DNA of 64,000 nt. Origin: Coremacera marginata (taxonomy: Eukaryota > Arthropoda > Insecta > Diptera > Sciomyzidae). Location: contig OU612045.1 of NCBI GenBank assembly GCA_914767935.1, positions 152,234,059 through 152,298,058 of the forward strand, in the 5' to 3' direction. Made by a program: the position numbers and the translations under genes. Under the pieces are notes generated by a model. The model was not told the origin of the DNA. It was given only the letters and a program-made list of their open reading frames with translations, and made no database searches. This document shows, in pieces, positions 22,307-33,147 of this stretch; the first letter of the stretch is position 1, and each line of letters begins with the position of its first letter.

Positions 22307-23446
22307 TATTTATTTTATAACCGAGAGCTATTGCATATCCACTTGAATATAAAATGTACTTCATTTGTGGAGAATTTAAAAATATTTTTTTATGGTGTTT
22401 TCGTTTGTACAAAAAAGTGCAAAACATTTTTAAAATCTGGTTTGCAGATTGCAAAATGCAAATTGTAGAAATGCAAAAATCTTTAAAATCACTCAACCCT
22501 GAAAAAGTGTAAGTTTTTGCCAGCTGATTTTCAGGGCAACATTCTCCCCTGATAAAGATTCACAGCACAGGAAATGTGCCTTTTTTGCCCTTTTAAAATG
22601 TTGCACTTTAACAAACGAATACATAATTTTTTTACCCATTTGCACTTTATTTACAATCGGACCCGAAAAAGTAGAGGGCAATGAAAAGGCAACATTTTTT
22701 GGTAGTAACGAAAACCCCATTAAACATATGTATGTGACTTGCAGCCAAAATTAAAACTGCTTGAAAAATTCTGGCGTTAAAGTTCAAATCCAGCAAGTCT
22801 TAACATTTGAGATGCAATATATGTTGTGGCAGAAAAATATTTATTACCCAGCATGTGTCAACCATGTCACTGCATAATTGTCTACACAAGCGCGTGCTAA
22901 GCCTAACAGCTCAAACCGATTTCTTGAGCAAAGCAGCGACATCGCCACAGGTGGTTTTGGTGGATGCTATGCTGCCAAGCACTTATTGAAAGAATTGTTC
23001 TTCTTTAATTTGTTTTCTCCTAAATTTTCTTAACTTAGGAACCTAAAATTTTAATTAAAAAATAAAGCATTAATCATCCAGTGACCAAACAACTAACGCA
23101 GCCACTGCAATAAATGTTTTTAGATATGCGCTAGTCATCGACGCTTATTGGCATCATTAAATGAACTTAATTGAAAAAAGAACACACCGACAAACAAATA
23201 AAAAAACAAATACAAGAAATTTATTAAATAGCTTGAAGAGTAAAAAGGCGACAAGCAAAACACTTTATGTGCCTTGAGCTAAAAGAAAGTGTGTACTTTA
23301 GTATTTACTTTGAAAAATTACACTCAAGATATGGCAACAGAGTCTGCATATCAAATAGCAACTGGGTACATGCAAAACATACAACAACAACAAAAAAAAT
23401 ATAGAATAAAAATGAGCCACTTTAAGAAGAATTCAACTGAACTCAC
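22307..23446. other. No gene seen
   Basis: Lies downstream of the last recognised receptor exon. No TM6 or TM7 receptor coding was found on the minus strand. A 60-codon plus frame at 22807 is unsupported. This is probably receptor intron. Confidence 0.5.
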
Positions 23447-23749
23447 TTGACTTTCGGTGATGCTTACGCCACGCTTCTCATACTTGCTGCTATGCTTACG
23501 CGACAGCATAGATCCCGATGAGTTGCCCATAATAGGGGTGCTCGGTATTTGTTGTTGTTGCAGCGACTGTTGCTGCTGCTGTTGCTGCTGCTGCTGATGA
23601 TGATGATGCATATGTTGATGATGATGATGGTGGTGATGGTGATACATGCTATTATGCAGCCCCATTCCATTGTCCTGCTGCTGTGCGATATGATGCGAGA
23701 ATCCGCGCGAACTGCGCCACAAGGTAATGGCTATTTTGCTGTACAGCAC
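23447..23749 (-). CDS. TrissinR: Trissin receptor, intracellular loop 3 exon
   Basis: Acceptor TAG precedes GTGCTGTACAGC at 23749. The exon is 101 codons in phase 0 and ends SITESQ before a GTGAGT donor (23446-23441). It starts at the inner end of TM5 (VLYSKIAITLW) and then encodes the third cytoplasmic loop, where G-protein coupling is controlled. The loop holds a run of eight His, then mixed His/Gln/Met, then ten Gln, produced by CAT and CAG triplets at about 23560-23640. A basic stretch (SSKYEKRGVSITESQ) precedes the donor. I recall a His-rich loop and this SKYEKRGVSITESQ motif in Drosophila TrissinR. The next exon, which should carry TM6, was not found. Confidence 0.85.
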
Positions 23750-24210
23750 CTATTCAATTTAGAGTGAAAAGTGATGATTAAAATAAATAAATATTTAAGA
23801 AGTGGGTGAGCAACAGAGAGCGAAACTATTTCAATATATCAATGAATTTTTTTACAGGACAACAAAAGCTTGTGACCTCGTTCTGAGCAGCTGTATGGCT
23901 TGAAATTTTTTATGTTTATTTTACTTTTTTTTTGTCTCATGCTCTATCATAACAATTTTTTGTTTGCTCTTTTTTGTGATTTAGTGTCATAGCGCCAAAA
24001 GAAAAAAATATTTCTAAAAATAAAACGGCATACATAAATCTCTGCCTAACAGAACAGCAGGTAGAAATAGTTTTGATAAAAGATTTTATTTATTACCTCA
24101 AGTATTTTATTTATGTGTTTAGACTTTTATTGGTTTTTTTGTTATTTATTTCTGAACTTTCTTTTCTGAATTAAAATATATTTTTATAATATTTGTTTAA
24201 TGTAACTCAC

Positions 24211-24408
24211 CGTCATCACTAGCAGCGGTATCGCATAGAGCAGCACAAAGTTTATCATATCCAGTAATTTAGAGTTGTACATTTTTCTATCCAAAACACA
24301 GATCTCCTCTTCATGTCCGTCGTCGTGTACATTTTGTATTGTTTTGCTAAAAACAAATTTCGGTGTAGAATAAACAGCTGCTGTTATCCACACAGTCAGT
24401 ATAACAAT
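24211..24408 (-). CDS. TrissinR: Trissin receptor, TM4-TM5 exon
   Basis: Acceptor TTTTTTTCTCAG precedes the exon, which is 66 codons in phase 0 and ends GTGATGACG before GTGAGT. It encodes TM4 with its conserved Trp (LTVWITAAVYSTP). Extracellular loop 2 follows with a single Cys (EEEICVLD), expected to pair with the Cys at the top of TM3. TM5 carries the family Pro (LLYAIPLLVMT). The 461-bp intron to the next exon is the only short one. The gene is a class A peptide GPCR, and trissin is a Cys-rich insect neuropeptide. Confidence 0.92.
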
Positions 24409-24626
24409 CTGAGAAAAAAATTAAAGGAGCAGAATAAATATTTACATTTTGGTAAAACTAATTCATAATCAAAAATTGAGTAAATTTTTTTAATTATATT
24501 CATTTCAATTTACATTGATTCAATTATTAGGATTAATTTTCAACTTATTTTTTAGGAAATAAAATAATTACAACTTTATTCTTCATTCCTTTTATATACG
24601 TTATACCTAATGCTTAATTTGTTATA

Positions 24627-25713
24627 CAGTAATATCTGCATATAAGCCTCCCGATGAATGGATTTCCCCTCTTATAAGTTAACAAAATTAGGCCAAGAAA
24701 AATCCCCATAAGCATTATACATGAATGTTCTCGTTTAAAGTATTTCTCGCTTAAAAAATCGATCCGCTTTTTACGTTGCAAATGTGTGAACCATTTTAAA
24801 AAATTCATAAAAAAATCTCCTGATATAAATATAAAAAAAAAGTTGGCAGCGTTGTGATAATTTTTTTTTTTTTTTTGTGGCAATCTTTGGCCTTGTGTTT
24901 GCATATCTGTAAAAAAATATGTTTATTGACTTACGACTGAAAGTGGTCAAGTGCCAAAACATGTAAGCAAAATAATTTTCCATATTTCCACATGGTATTT
25001 TTACGTACAAACATTTTCAAGAAGTTACAAATTCATAATTTCTTTTATTAATAAGAGTAGGGTGTGTATGCAATTTTCTATACACTAAGGGAAACAACAA
25101 TTATTTAAACTTTCCGCGCCCGTGCATAAATTGTATTTAAATATTTACGTGGATAAATCAAATGTTTTCCATACAACACGTTTTTTTTTTTACGTTTTTA
25201 AATTTGCGTAAGCAAAATTTGATTTGATTTTATCTAAACCTGCTGCTATGAGCTATTAAAAAAAAAATCTTTCAATTGAGTTGTGACGTACTGGTTAAGG
25301 TGCATGACTTGTAAGCAAAGCAGCTCAGGTTTAAGTCTCACGGCTGCTGACACTGTTTAATATAAAAACGATCACATTTATTCATTCATCATTACTTAAA
25401 AATTTATAAGAAGAATCTTGCATAGTTGTAATATTTAATTTTATTCTTCTTAAATAATGATTATTTAAAATAAAACGTTTTATGCAATTGCGTTACAATT
25501 GGTTACAAAACGACCCTGTTTTTGGATAAATTCAAAACGTTTTTGGATAAGTTTAATATTTTTCCCCTTAGCCTAAGAGTGGTTTTATTATATAAGCGGG
25601 TTTTTTTATAAGCCCTAAAACTGCTTTTAACCGGGATTTTCATATAAGACTTTCCCGGATAAAGTATCTGAATTTTTAGAATTTTTTTCGACCATTTTAT
25701 CCAAAAATTACTG
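24627..25713. mobile_element. pogo/Tigger-like MITE, 1.09 kb
   Basis: Ends read inward as CAGTAATATCTGCATATAAG (left) and CAGTAATTTTTGGATAAAAT (right), flanked by TA at 24625-24626 and 25714-25715. CAGT-type ends with a TA duplication are typical of pogo/Tigger elements. Internal sequence repeats themes such as GGATAA and ATATAAG, and no transposase is present. It carries the tRNA-like segment at 25276-25349. Confidence 0.75.
25276..25349 (+). other. tRNA-Thr-like segment, degenerate
   Basis: Order of tRNA landmarks: CTGGTTAAGGTGCATGACTT (D-arm/A-box-like and anticodon stem), TTGTAAGC (anticodon loop resembling UGU, Thr), then GGTTTAAGTCTCAC (T-arm/B-box-like). The acceptor stem does not pair, so it is not a working tRNA. 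Probably a tRNA-derived (SINE-like) relic. A related piece is at 42021-42072. Confidence 0.5.
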
Positions 25714-25850
25714 TACTTCATTCTTTATTTTTCATATTTCCTACATCATATGTCATGCCTCGTGCTTCATACTTCCTAACATATGTCGTATCTCACACTT
25801 TACAAATCATACAAAGCTTACAGAAAATTTCTTTATGTGAAAATTCATGC

Positions 25851-26640
25851 TCATATTCATATTCATATTCATATTCATATTCATATTCATATTCATATTC
25901 ATATTCATATTCATATTCATATTCATATTCATATTCATATTCATATTCATATTCATATTCATATTCATATTCATATTCATATTCATATTCATATTCATAT
26001 TCATATTCATATTCATATTCATATTCATATTCATATTCATATTCATATTCATATTCATATTCATATTCATATTCATATTCATATTCATATTCATATTCAT
26101 ATTCATATTCATATTCATATTCATATTCATATTCATATTCATATTCATATTCATATTCATATTCATATTCATATTCATATTCATATTCATATTCATATTC
26201 ATATTCATATTCATATTCATATTCATATTCATATTCATATTCATATTCATATTCATATTCATATTCATATTCATATTCATATTCATATTCATATTCATAT
26301 TCATATTCATATTCATATTCATATTCATATTCATATTCATATTCATATTCATATTCATATTCATATTCATATTCATATTCATATTCATATTCATATTCAT
26401 ATTCATATTCATATTCATATTCATATTCATATTCATATTCATATTCATATTCATATTCATATTCATATTCATATTCATATTCATATTCATATTCATATTC
26501 ATATTCATATTCATATTCATATTCATATTCATATTCATATTCATATTCATATTCATATTCATATTCATATTCATATTCATATTCATATTCATATTCATAT
26601 TCATATTCATATTCACATTCCTATTCATATTCATATTCAT
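25851..26640. repeat. (ATTCAT)n microsatellite, about 131 units
   Basis: Almost perfect hexamer array of 790 bp. The only visible variants are in the last units (ATTCACATTCCTATTCAT at 26611-26628). It lies in a receptor intron. Frames without stops through it encode only dipeptide repeats and are not genes. Confidence 0.98.
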
Positions 26641-26986
26641 ATTTTTAATCGTACCTTTAACGGTGGATACAAAAGCGTACGGTTGAACTTTATCCGTACG
26701 TATAGATACCTGCTATGCTCTAAATAAGATTTCAAATGAATTTTTGAAATTCAATTAGATTTTGACTGCTTTAATATGAGGCGCTCAGCGCCAAAACGGC
26801 CTAAGCCCAAAAAAATGGTTTTGAGAAAAACGAAGTTAAAAGAAAATAAGTTTTTAAAATTTTTTTATTTTTTTTTTATTAATCGTAAATAAATATTAGT
26901 TGCAATATTTGTTTTAGGTTAATCATTATGTCTTAATTAACTTAGATAAAGACAGTTTTAAACAGTTAATACAAAAATTAAAGTGG

Positions 26987-29056
26987 CTTAGGTCATTTTG
27001 GAATCCATTTAAAAAAAAATATATTGATAGGAACTGAGGGTTAGGCCATTTTGGCTCCATTTATTAAAACATACAAAATTTCTTCAGATAAATAATAAAA
27101 ATAATTTTTAGCGTTTTAAATAATACAAATTAATAATAATAATTATTCGTCTTCATCCTGAATATCTTCTTCTTCGGCTCTAGAATTTGTTTTTAAATTA
27201 TTATAAAGTACGTGGTTTATAGGAGGTATGAACTCTTTGAGTTCCTGTAAATCCTTAAACTTTGCAGCTTCAATGAATCTTCCTCCAGGATAAAGCGGAT
27301 TGATTGCTATACAATATTAAGTTCTTACATTTGACATTGGCTTTCACGTAATGCATAATGATAGACATTATTTCCTGTGGGCCACGTGAAGCTATTCCCT
27401 CATTCCATGTATACATGAATGACTTGTTCGTGATAAGGTCATGAATACCAAGACAATAGGTCCATAGCTGTCTTTTGTAGTAAGCTACCCCTGTGGAAAT
27501 GACTGGTGTCGGCAGAGTTTTCATAAGATGCCATATCTGCTATAACTGCATATTCTTCCTTGTTAAGTTTCGAGCCCAATTGCATCCCAGTTCTAGCTGA
27601 TTCAGCTTTTCGGTGATGTAAATATCTTTCGCTCGTAATCCTTTCGTTTTCAGAAGGATCACCTGCGGCTTCGATTTTTACTTCAAAAGAATCACATTTT
27701 TTGCAGCTGTCGGAAATTGAAGCTTGAAAATGCAAATTAAAGTTTTCTGAAAAGATTTGGTGGAAACGAATTTAGATACAACTTTGTCCAATTCTACAGT
27801 TCCACGATATAGCTCGTACATATTCGATATGTTTAAGGTAGGTGCGAGAAATTCTCTTTGAATATTCTTATTTCTTGAATAGTGGGAGCTATACCTCGGA
27901 AATTTATTGATAAATTCTTTCACGATTTCTGTAGCTTCAACGCTGGTCTTAGGTGGGTGTCTTCCTCTTTGGTCCAATTTTGGTGTAGTTGTGCCACTTC
28001 CAGGTGCTCTATGCTTAAGTGCACGTGTAATACGACCATTGGGTATTTGTAAGATCTGCTTTAAATATCTTTTGCAGACATGCATTCCGACATTATTTAC
28101 TACAGGAAGCTTTTAAATTCTTGTACTAGATCTTCGGCTTTCGACAATAGACTTCTTAAAAGATCTTCTTGTTTCAATTACTGCAATTTGTCCACATAAA
28201 TAAGCATATTGTAAATCATGATCAGCAATTGTATAAAAATTTTCAAAAATACTTCGCAAATTATTCTCATTGAAATGCTGATGACATTTTAACAGACATG
28301 GACATTCAAGTGCATTAAGTGTTAAAGCTGGCTTCATAACTCCTTTCACAGTTTTATAAGATTTTCCGGAATTTCTCTGAACTTTACTTACGTGTTTTTT
28401 TCCAGTTAGATTTTTTGGCAATCCGTTTTCTAGTAAATATATTTAATTCATTGCTGCTTTCAACTTCGATATCTGCTTCAGCTGACCTGCTTTCATTTTC
28501 TGTTATTCCTATCTGGGATTCTGTTGCCGCAAGTCGCGATGGCCCAGGCAATGTATCTTCGGAAGAGCGCGATGATATTGATGACCCACTTGGTGTTGGG
28601 ACGTACTCCGATCCAGAATTTTCGAAGTCTTGTAAACTCATCGAGTCAGCATCAGACATGTTTATTCACGAACTATTTCTTTTTCTTGTTAATACATTTT
28701 CAATTAAAAAAAACTGATAACACATTTCAATAGATGTTATTATCTTACCTTTGCCAACTAGTGGATTTATTATTTAAACAAGAATAACTATTTAACGAGC
28801 TATACCGATACTTAAAAATAAAGCAAATGAGGAAATAGTTTCAAACAGTAAGAATAATACAATTCAAAATTACAGTTTGACATTTAATGGGAAAAAGCTT
28901 CAGGAAAATTCAAAAATTTGAACACCCATGGCTAACTTCATTTATTTTTCGAATATACTCTTGACTAAAACGTAACATGCGTTTTTGGCCTAACCGACAC
29001 ATATTTTTTATTTCTAGGATTCGATTTGGCCTAAGCGGCTTAGGCCATTATGGCAT
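26987..29056. repeat. Subterminal TTAGGCC motifs of the 26.8-29.2 kb transposon
   Basis: Copies related to TTAGGCCATTTTGGC occur at 26987-27002 and 27041-27055 on the left. On the right they occur at 28984-28997 and 29025-29040 (both inverted) and at 29041-29056. The last two form a back-to-back pair. Together with the TIRs themselves this gives seven related sites clustered at the ends, as expected for transposase-binding sites. Confidence 0.75.
27143..28659 (-). pseudogene. Transposase of the 26.8-29.2 kb element, broken
   Basis: Starts MSDADSMSLQDFENSG at 28659, an acidic Ser-rich N-terminus. A frame change near 28385 leads into KKHVSKVQRNSGKSYKTVKG and a Cys-rich segment (ALECPCLLKCHQHF). 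An in-frame TAA near 28115 precedes MHVCKRYLKQIL and DQRGRHPPKTS. After SHYSRNKNIQREFLAP and MYELYRGTVE another shift leads to SISDSCKKCDSFEVK, and another to STGVAYYKRQLWTYCLGIHD and WNEGIASRGPQEI. An internal deletion after ILYSN joins straight to the C-terminus (YPGGRFIEAAKFKDLQELKE), ending EEEDIQDEDE at 27143. This order of motifs is familiar from multi-copy insect transposases, but I cannot name the family with certainty. Confidence 0.8.
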
Positions 29057-29236
29057 CCACATTTTTATGAACTTTGCATAGAGGAAAAACTTTTTTCAGC
29101 AGGTAGTATAACCTAGTGTTATACTATGCAATAAGGATTTTTTTAGTATTTATTTCAAAAGGTTCCGGTTAGATCAGCATAGTCAGCTTGATTTTTTTGA
29201 AAATGAGGGTTAGGCCGTTTTGGCGCTGAGCGCCTC

Positions 29237-30305
29237 ATATATGAACACAATTTCCGGAGGGATCTTAGATTCCTCAAAGCAATGATAACCAAGCATTTTT
29301 TATTGTTTTTTTTTTTTTTTGCTTATCTGTAAGATAGATTTAATTTAAATCAAAAATAAAAATAGGAATTTATCTGTTGAAATTAAATGCTGCTGCACGC
29401 TTGTGTGCTTCAAAATTTGCTGTACGGACACCAAGTACACCATACAGCAAATTTGGGTGTTGCTTGTGGACATTAGTGGGGCAAAGTATTTAAGCCATTT
29501 GGCAAACATTTTCCAGAAATTTCAATTAGATACAGATATTTAATTGCGCAAGTGGGAGTGCAGCGATATTAAACGCAATCGTAGTGCTATTTGTGTTTCA
29601 ACGCGTACACAAATGGGCGGGAAGTATAGGATGATGAAAAATAAGAAAGATGCGCTGAACAATAAATTACAATTGTAATGGTGAGCTAGTTTAACGATTA
29701 GTTGTTGTTGTTGCCATTTGGCTGTAAAATTCCATTTCCAAATGTGATGATTATTGAAGAGCAAATGATTGGAAACCTTGAAAGATATTTTGAAAAATTC
29801 AAGTATTTTTAATAGAAATTTTATATGCTTAACTTTGTTGCACTAATGCAAAATCAAACTTCGATGCAAAAGAAACAAAAATTATTGGTTGAAATAAACA
29901 AATTATTTAAAGACGCTGCAGTTAATTGAAATGAAAAAATAGAAGCAAAATTATTCATTTATGGACTTATTATAGAAATATTTTCAAGTAAGAAAAAAAA
30001 AATCAATCAAACAAACAACTAAATTGAAGAATTTATTATAAAAATTATGCAAGTTCAGATTCCACTGTGTTCTCTTTTAACAGGTGTCGTTGTGCGACGT
30101 GCAAAGATCTTAGCAGAATAGAAATAATAATATGTTCGACAGCGTTCAAAGTACCTTTTTAAACTGTAAAAATAATGCTTTATTTAAATCGTTTATTACA
30201 GTTTAGTTTCAACATAATTGAGCAAATATACACTTTAACGTGAGCTTTGACCACAACGACAATAACTAAATTGTCTGATAACATTAGACAGTGTAAAAGA
30301 CAAAC
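29237..30305. other. No gene; one small hairpin
   Basis: A perfect 12-bp stem (AAATTTGCTGTA, 29413-29424, with 29443-29454) encloses an 18-nt loop. No protein or RNA gene was recognised. Confidence 0.5.
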
Positions 30306-31238
30306 TAGTAAGAAATGGAGTTTCGGCAGGTTACTGAAGCTAAAGTACACCACCCCCCCCCCCCCCCGCGGCCGTATTGAAGTATATTCGAAGTCTTAAG
30401 CAGTTCATAAAATGTTTATATACAATCTGTAAAAATATCTGTGTCATACGTTTAATTTTATTTTACCCTTAGCTGGCACATAGAGTAATTTGTAGACTGC
30501 TCATTATGCTAAAGAATATATGTACAAAATTTTATTGGTATATGTAAATTAATGCTAACGGTGTAAAATGATGTCGTTTAAAAATAAAGTGTCACGCCCC
30601 CCGTTAAATTCTGTCCAGTTTTCTAGACTACTGACTGCTCATTATTTCAAAGAGTATGGACAATTTTGAAGAAGTTGGACAAACGCTATAGAAAGAGTTC
30701 GATTTAAGTAAAAGCAGCACGCCCCTGTTTAACTCCGCCAAAACTTTCAGAATTAAAAAAAAATTATAGAATTAGAATTAATCGATTAGAATTAAATTTA
30801 CTCGCCCCTTGTCCAATCCCACTCACTTTTGTAGGCTTAAGACTTCTCACTATACTAAAGAATATATGCGCAAAATTTGGATGAAATCGGAGAAAAAGTA
30901 AAGATAGAAATAGAATAAAAATAAGGTGTTACACCCCCTATCTAGAACCGCCCACTTTTATAAACTACAGACATGCCATATATTATGTGTGCAAAATTTG
31001 GTTAAGTCGCACAAACGGTGTAGAGGGAGTTCGATTAGAATTAAATTTACACATCCCTGATCCAATCCCACCCACTTTTGTAGGCTTAAAACTTCTCATT
31101 ATATTAAACAATACATGTAAGAAATTTGGTTGAAATCGGACAAACGGTGTAGATGGAGCTAGTTTATAAATAAAGTGACACGCCCCCTGCCTAGTACCAC
31201 CCAATATTGTAAACGTAAGACTGTTCAAACTACCAAGG

Positions 31239-33147
31239 ATTACTTACTTACTTACTTAGGTGGCCGTAACAACCCGTGTCCGGATTTCGACCGACCTCAT
31301 CAGCTCTCGCCAGCCGCCTCTGCTTTGCGCGCGTCTTCTCCAATCGGATACATCAAGTGCGGTTAGGGCTTCCTCAGCCTGGTCCATCCATCGGAGTCAT
31401 GGTCTCCCTCGTCGTCGTTGACCAGCGATCCTCGCCTCGAGCACCTTTTTCGCTGGAGCTTCGTCGTCCATACGATGGACATGACCCAGCCAGCGTAGTC
31501 GCTGCACAGTTATACGCTGAACTACGTCAATGTCTTCGTAGAGCTCATACAGCTCGTGGTTCATTTGGATGCGATAGTCATCGCCGACTCGAACAGGACC
31601 GAAGATTTTGCGAAAAACTTTTCTCTCAAACACCCCCAGAGCGGCTGCGTCAGTTTGCGAAACTACCCATGTCTCAGCGCCATAAAGCAGCATAGGTAGA
31701 ACGAGCGTCGTGTAGAGTGTTAGTTTTGTCGATCGAGAGAGGGCTCTGGAACTTAGTTGCTTACTCAGCCCGTAGTAGCACCTATTAGCAATTATTGTTC
31801 TTCGCTTTATCTCCAGGATGAATTCGTTGTTAGTATTAATGGCGGTGCCAAGGTATACAAACTCCTTTACTACTTCAAAGTCATAGCAGCCGGATGAAAC
31901 GTGGTAAACGCCGCGCTCCCTTGTTTGTAGACAGCATATACTTTGTTTTACCCTCATTTATCGTCAAACCCACTTTGGGTGATTCATTTTTGATAGCGGC
32001 GAAAGCAGCGGTAACATCTCTCTTGGTTCTGCCAACAATATCAATATCATCAGCGTACGCAAGGAGCTGGACACCTTTAAAGAAAATGGTGCCATTACGA
32101 TGCACTCCGGCCTTTCGTACGATCCCCTCCATGATGATGTTGAAGAGATCGCAAGACAGTGGATCGCCTTGCCTGAAACCTCTTTCGGTATTGAAGGTTT
32201 CGAAGAGGTCATTTCCTACCTTGACGGAGCTGCGTGCGTTGCTCAACGTCATTCTGCAAAGTCTAATCAATTTTGCAGGTATACCGAACTTAGACATTGT
32301 TGCGTATAGGCAATCCCTTCTCGGGCTATCGAACGCAGCTTTAAAATCGACAAAGAGCTGGTGTGTGTCAATTTGATTTTCGTGGGTTTTCTCCAGGACT
32401 TGTCGTAGCGTGAAAATCTGGTCTATGGTGGACTTACCAGGTCGAAAGCCACACTGATAAGGTCCAATCAGTGTTATTGTAATCGGCTTTAATCTTTCAC
32501 ACAGTACGCTTGAGCGAACCTTATATGCGATGGAAATAAGACTGATACCTCTATAACTAGCGCAGATTGTAGGGTCTCCTTTCTGAAGTATGGGGCACAG
32601 TACACTGAGGTTCCAATCGTCGGGCATGCTTTCTGCTAGCCATATTTTGCTGATGAGCTGATGCATGCGCCTTATCAATTCATCGCCGCCGGTTTTAAAC
32701 AATTCAGCTGACAAGCCGTCAGCACCCGCTGCTTTATTGTTTTTGAGTCGTTGGATAGCAACTCGAACCTCTTCATGGCTAGGTGGTGATACTTCCACTC
32801 CGTCATCGTCGTTTGGTGGCACTGAACTGCGCTCTCGATGGGCGGCATTGGTGGAATCATCGCCAGTAAGTAAATTGGAGAAGTGCTGTCTCCACAATCT
32901 TAGCACTCACTGTGTATCCGTATTCAGATCTTCATTTTCGTCTCTACAAGTGGATGATCCGGGCTTGAAACCTTGGGTTAGACGCTTAACCTGTTGATAG
33001 AATTTTCGTGCATCCTTCTTGCCCTGGTATACCTCTAGTTCCGCCCACGCTTTTCCTGCTCTCTTTTCTTGCGTCTGAAAAGGCGCCTCTCTTCCTTCCT
33101 CTTTTCGCGGTAGTTTTCTCGCACGGCTAGCGTTGCAGCTGACTGAT
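31239..33147 (-). mobile_element. LINE family A, 5'-truncated insertion
   Basis: The 3' end on the minus strand is a (TAAG)n tail at 31240-31256. TACCAAGG flanks it at 31231-31238 and 33148-33155, a clear target duplication. Removing the insert rejoins a normal family X unit (AACTACCAAGGTTTATGTGT-GCAAAATTTGG). The element is truncated in the linker before the reverse transcriptase, so the endonuclease domain is missing. Confidence 0.9.
31250..33140 (-). pseudogene. Reverse transcriptase ORF of LINE family A
   Basis: The RT region is read from about 33000 leftward. The longest open piece (32906-31881) shows FVDFKAAFD (motif A, residues 185-193), ERGFRQGDPLSCDLFN (motif B), LLAYADDIDIVG (motif C, YADD at 284-287) and GLTINEGKTKYM (motif D). 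A one-base shift near 31900 moves on to the C-terminal part with EFVYLGTAINTNN, LRWLGHVHRMDDEAP and QRRRGRP. A TGA follows, then a short tail WMDQAEEALTALDVSDWRRR. Another stop lies upstream near 32910. RT copies LINE RNA at the target site. The clade is not certain; RTE-like is my best guess from the tandem tail and C-terminal motif. Confidence 0.88.

Larger units (their letters stand above)
26778..29236 (-). mobile_element. DNA transposon with 27-bp perfect ends (possibly Sola-like)
   Basis: The terminal inverted repeats are identical over 27 bp (26778-26804 and 29210-29236), starting GAGGCGCTCAGCGCC. They are flanked by ATAT on both sides, consistent with a 4-bp target duplication. Each end contains a near-perfect small palindrome, GGCGCT-C-AGCGCC. 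Further inside, motifs of the form TTAGGCCATTTTGGC recur at both ends (see separate entry). The element encodes one broken transposase. A 4-bp duplication is known for Sola and for Chapaev-type elements. I lean to Sola, with low certainty on the family name. Confidence 0.85.

Noticed and set aside
23549..23767. Plus-strand Leu/Met-rich frame
   Set aside because: Antisense reading of the CAG and CAT runs in the receptor exon.
25276..25349. Functional tRNA-Thr gene
   Set aside because: Acceptor stem does not pair and the D-arm is poor; kept only as a tRNA-like relic.
25755..26727. Long open frames of 277-314 codons on both strands
   Set aside because: They are the (ATTCAT)n array read through, giving Ser-Tyr, His-Ile, Phe-Ile or Met-Asn dipeptide repeats. 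No gene structure.
31894..32376. 160-codon plus-strand frame
   Set aside because: Antisense shadow of the LINE reverse transcriptase.
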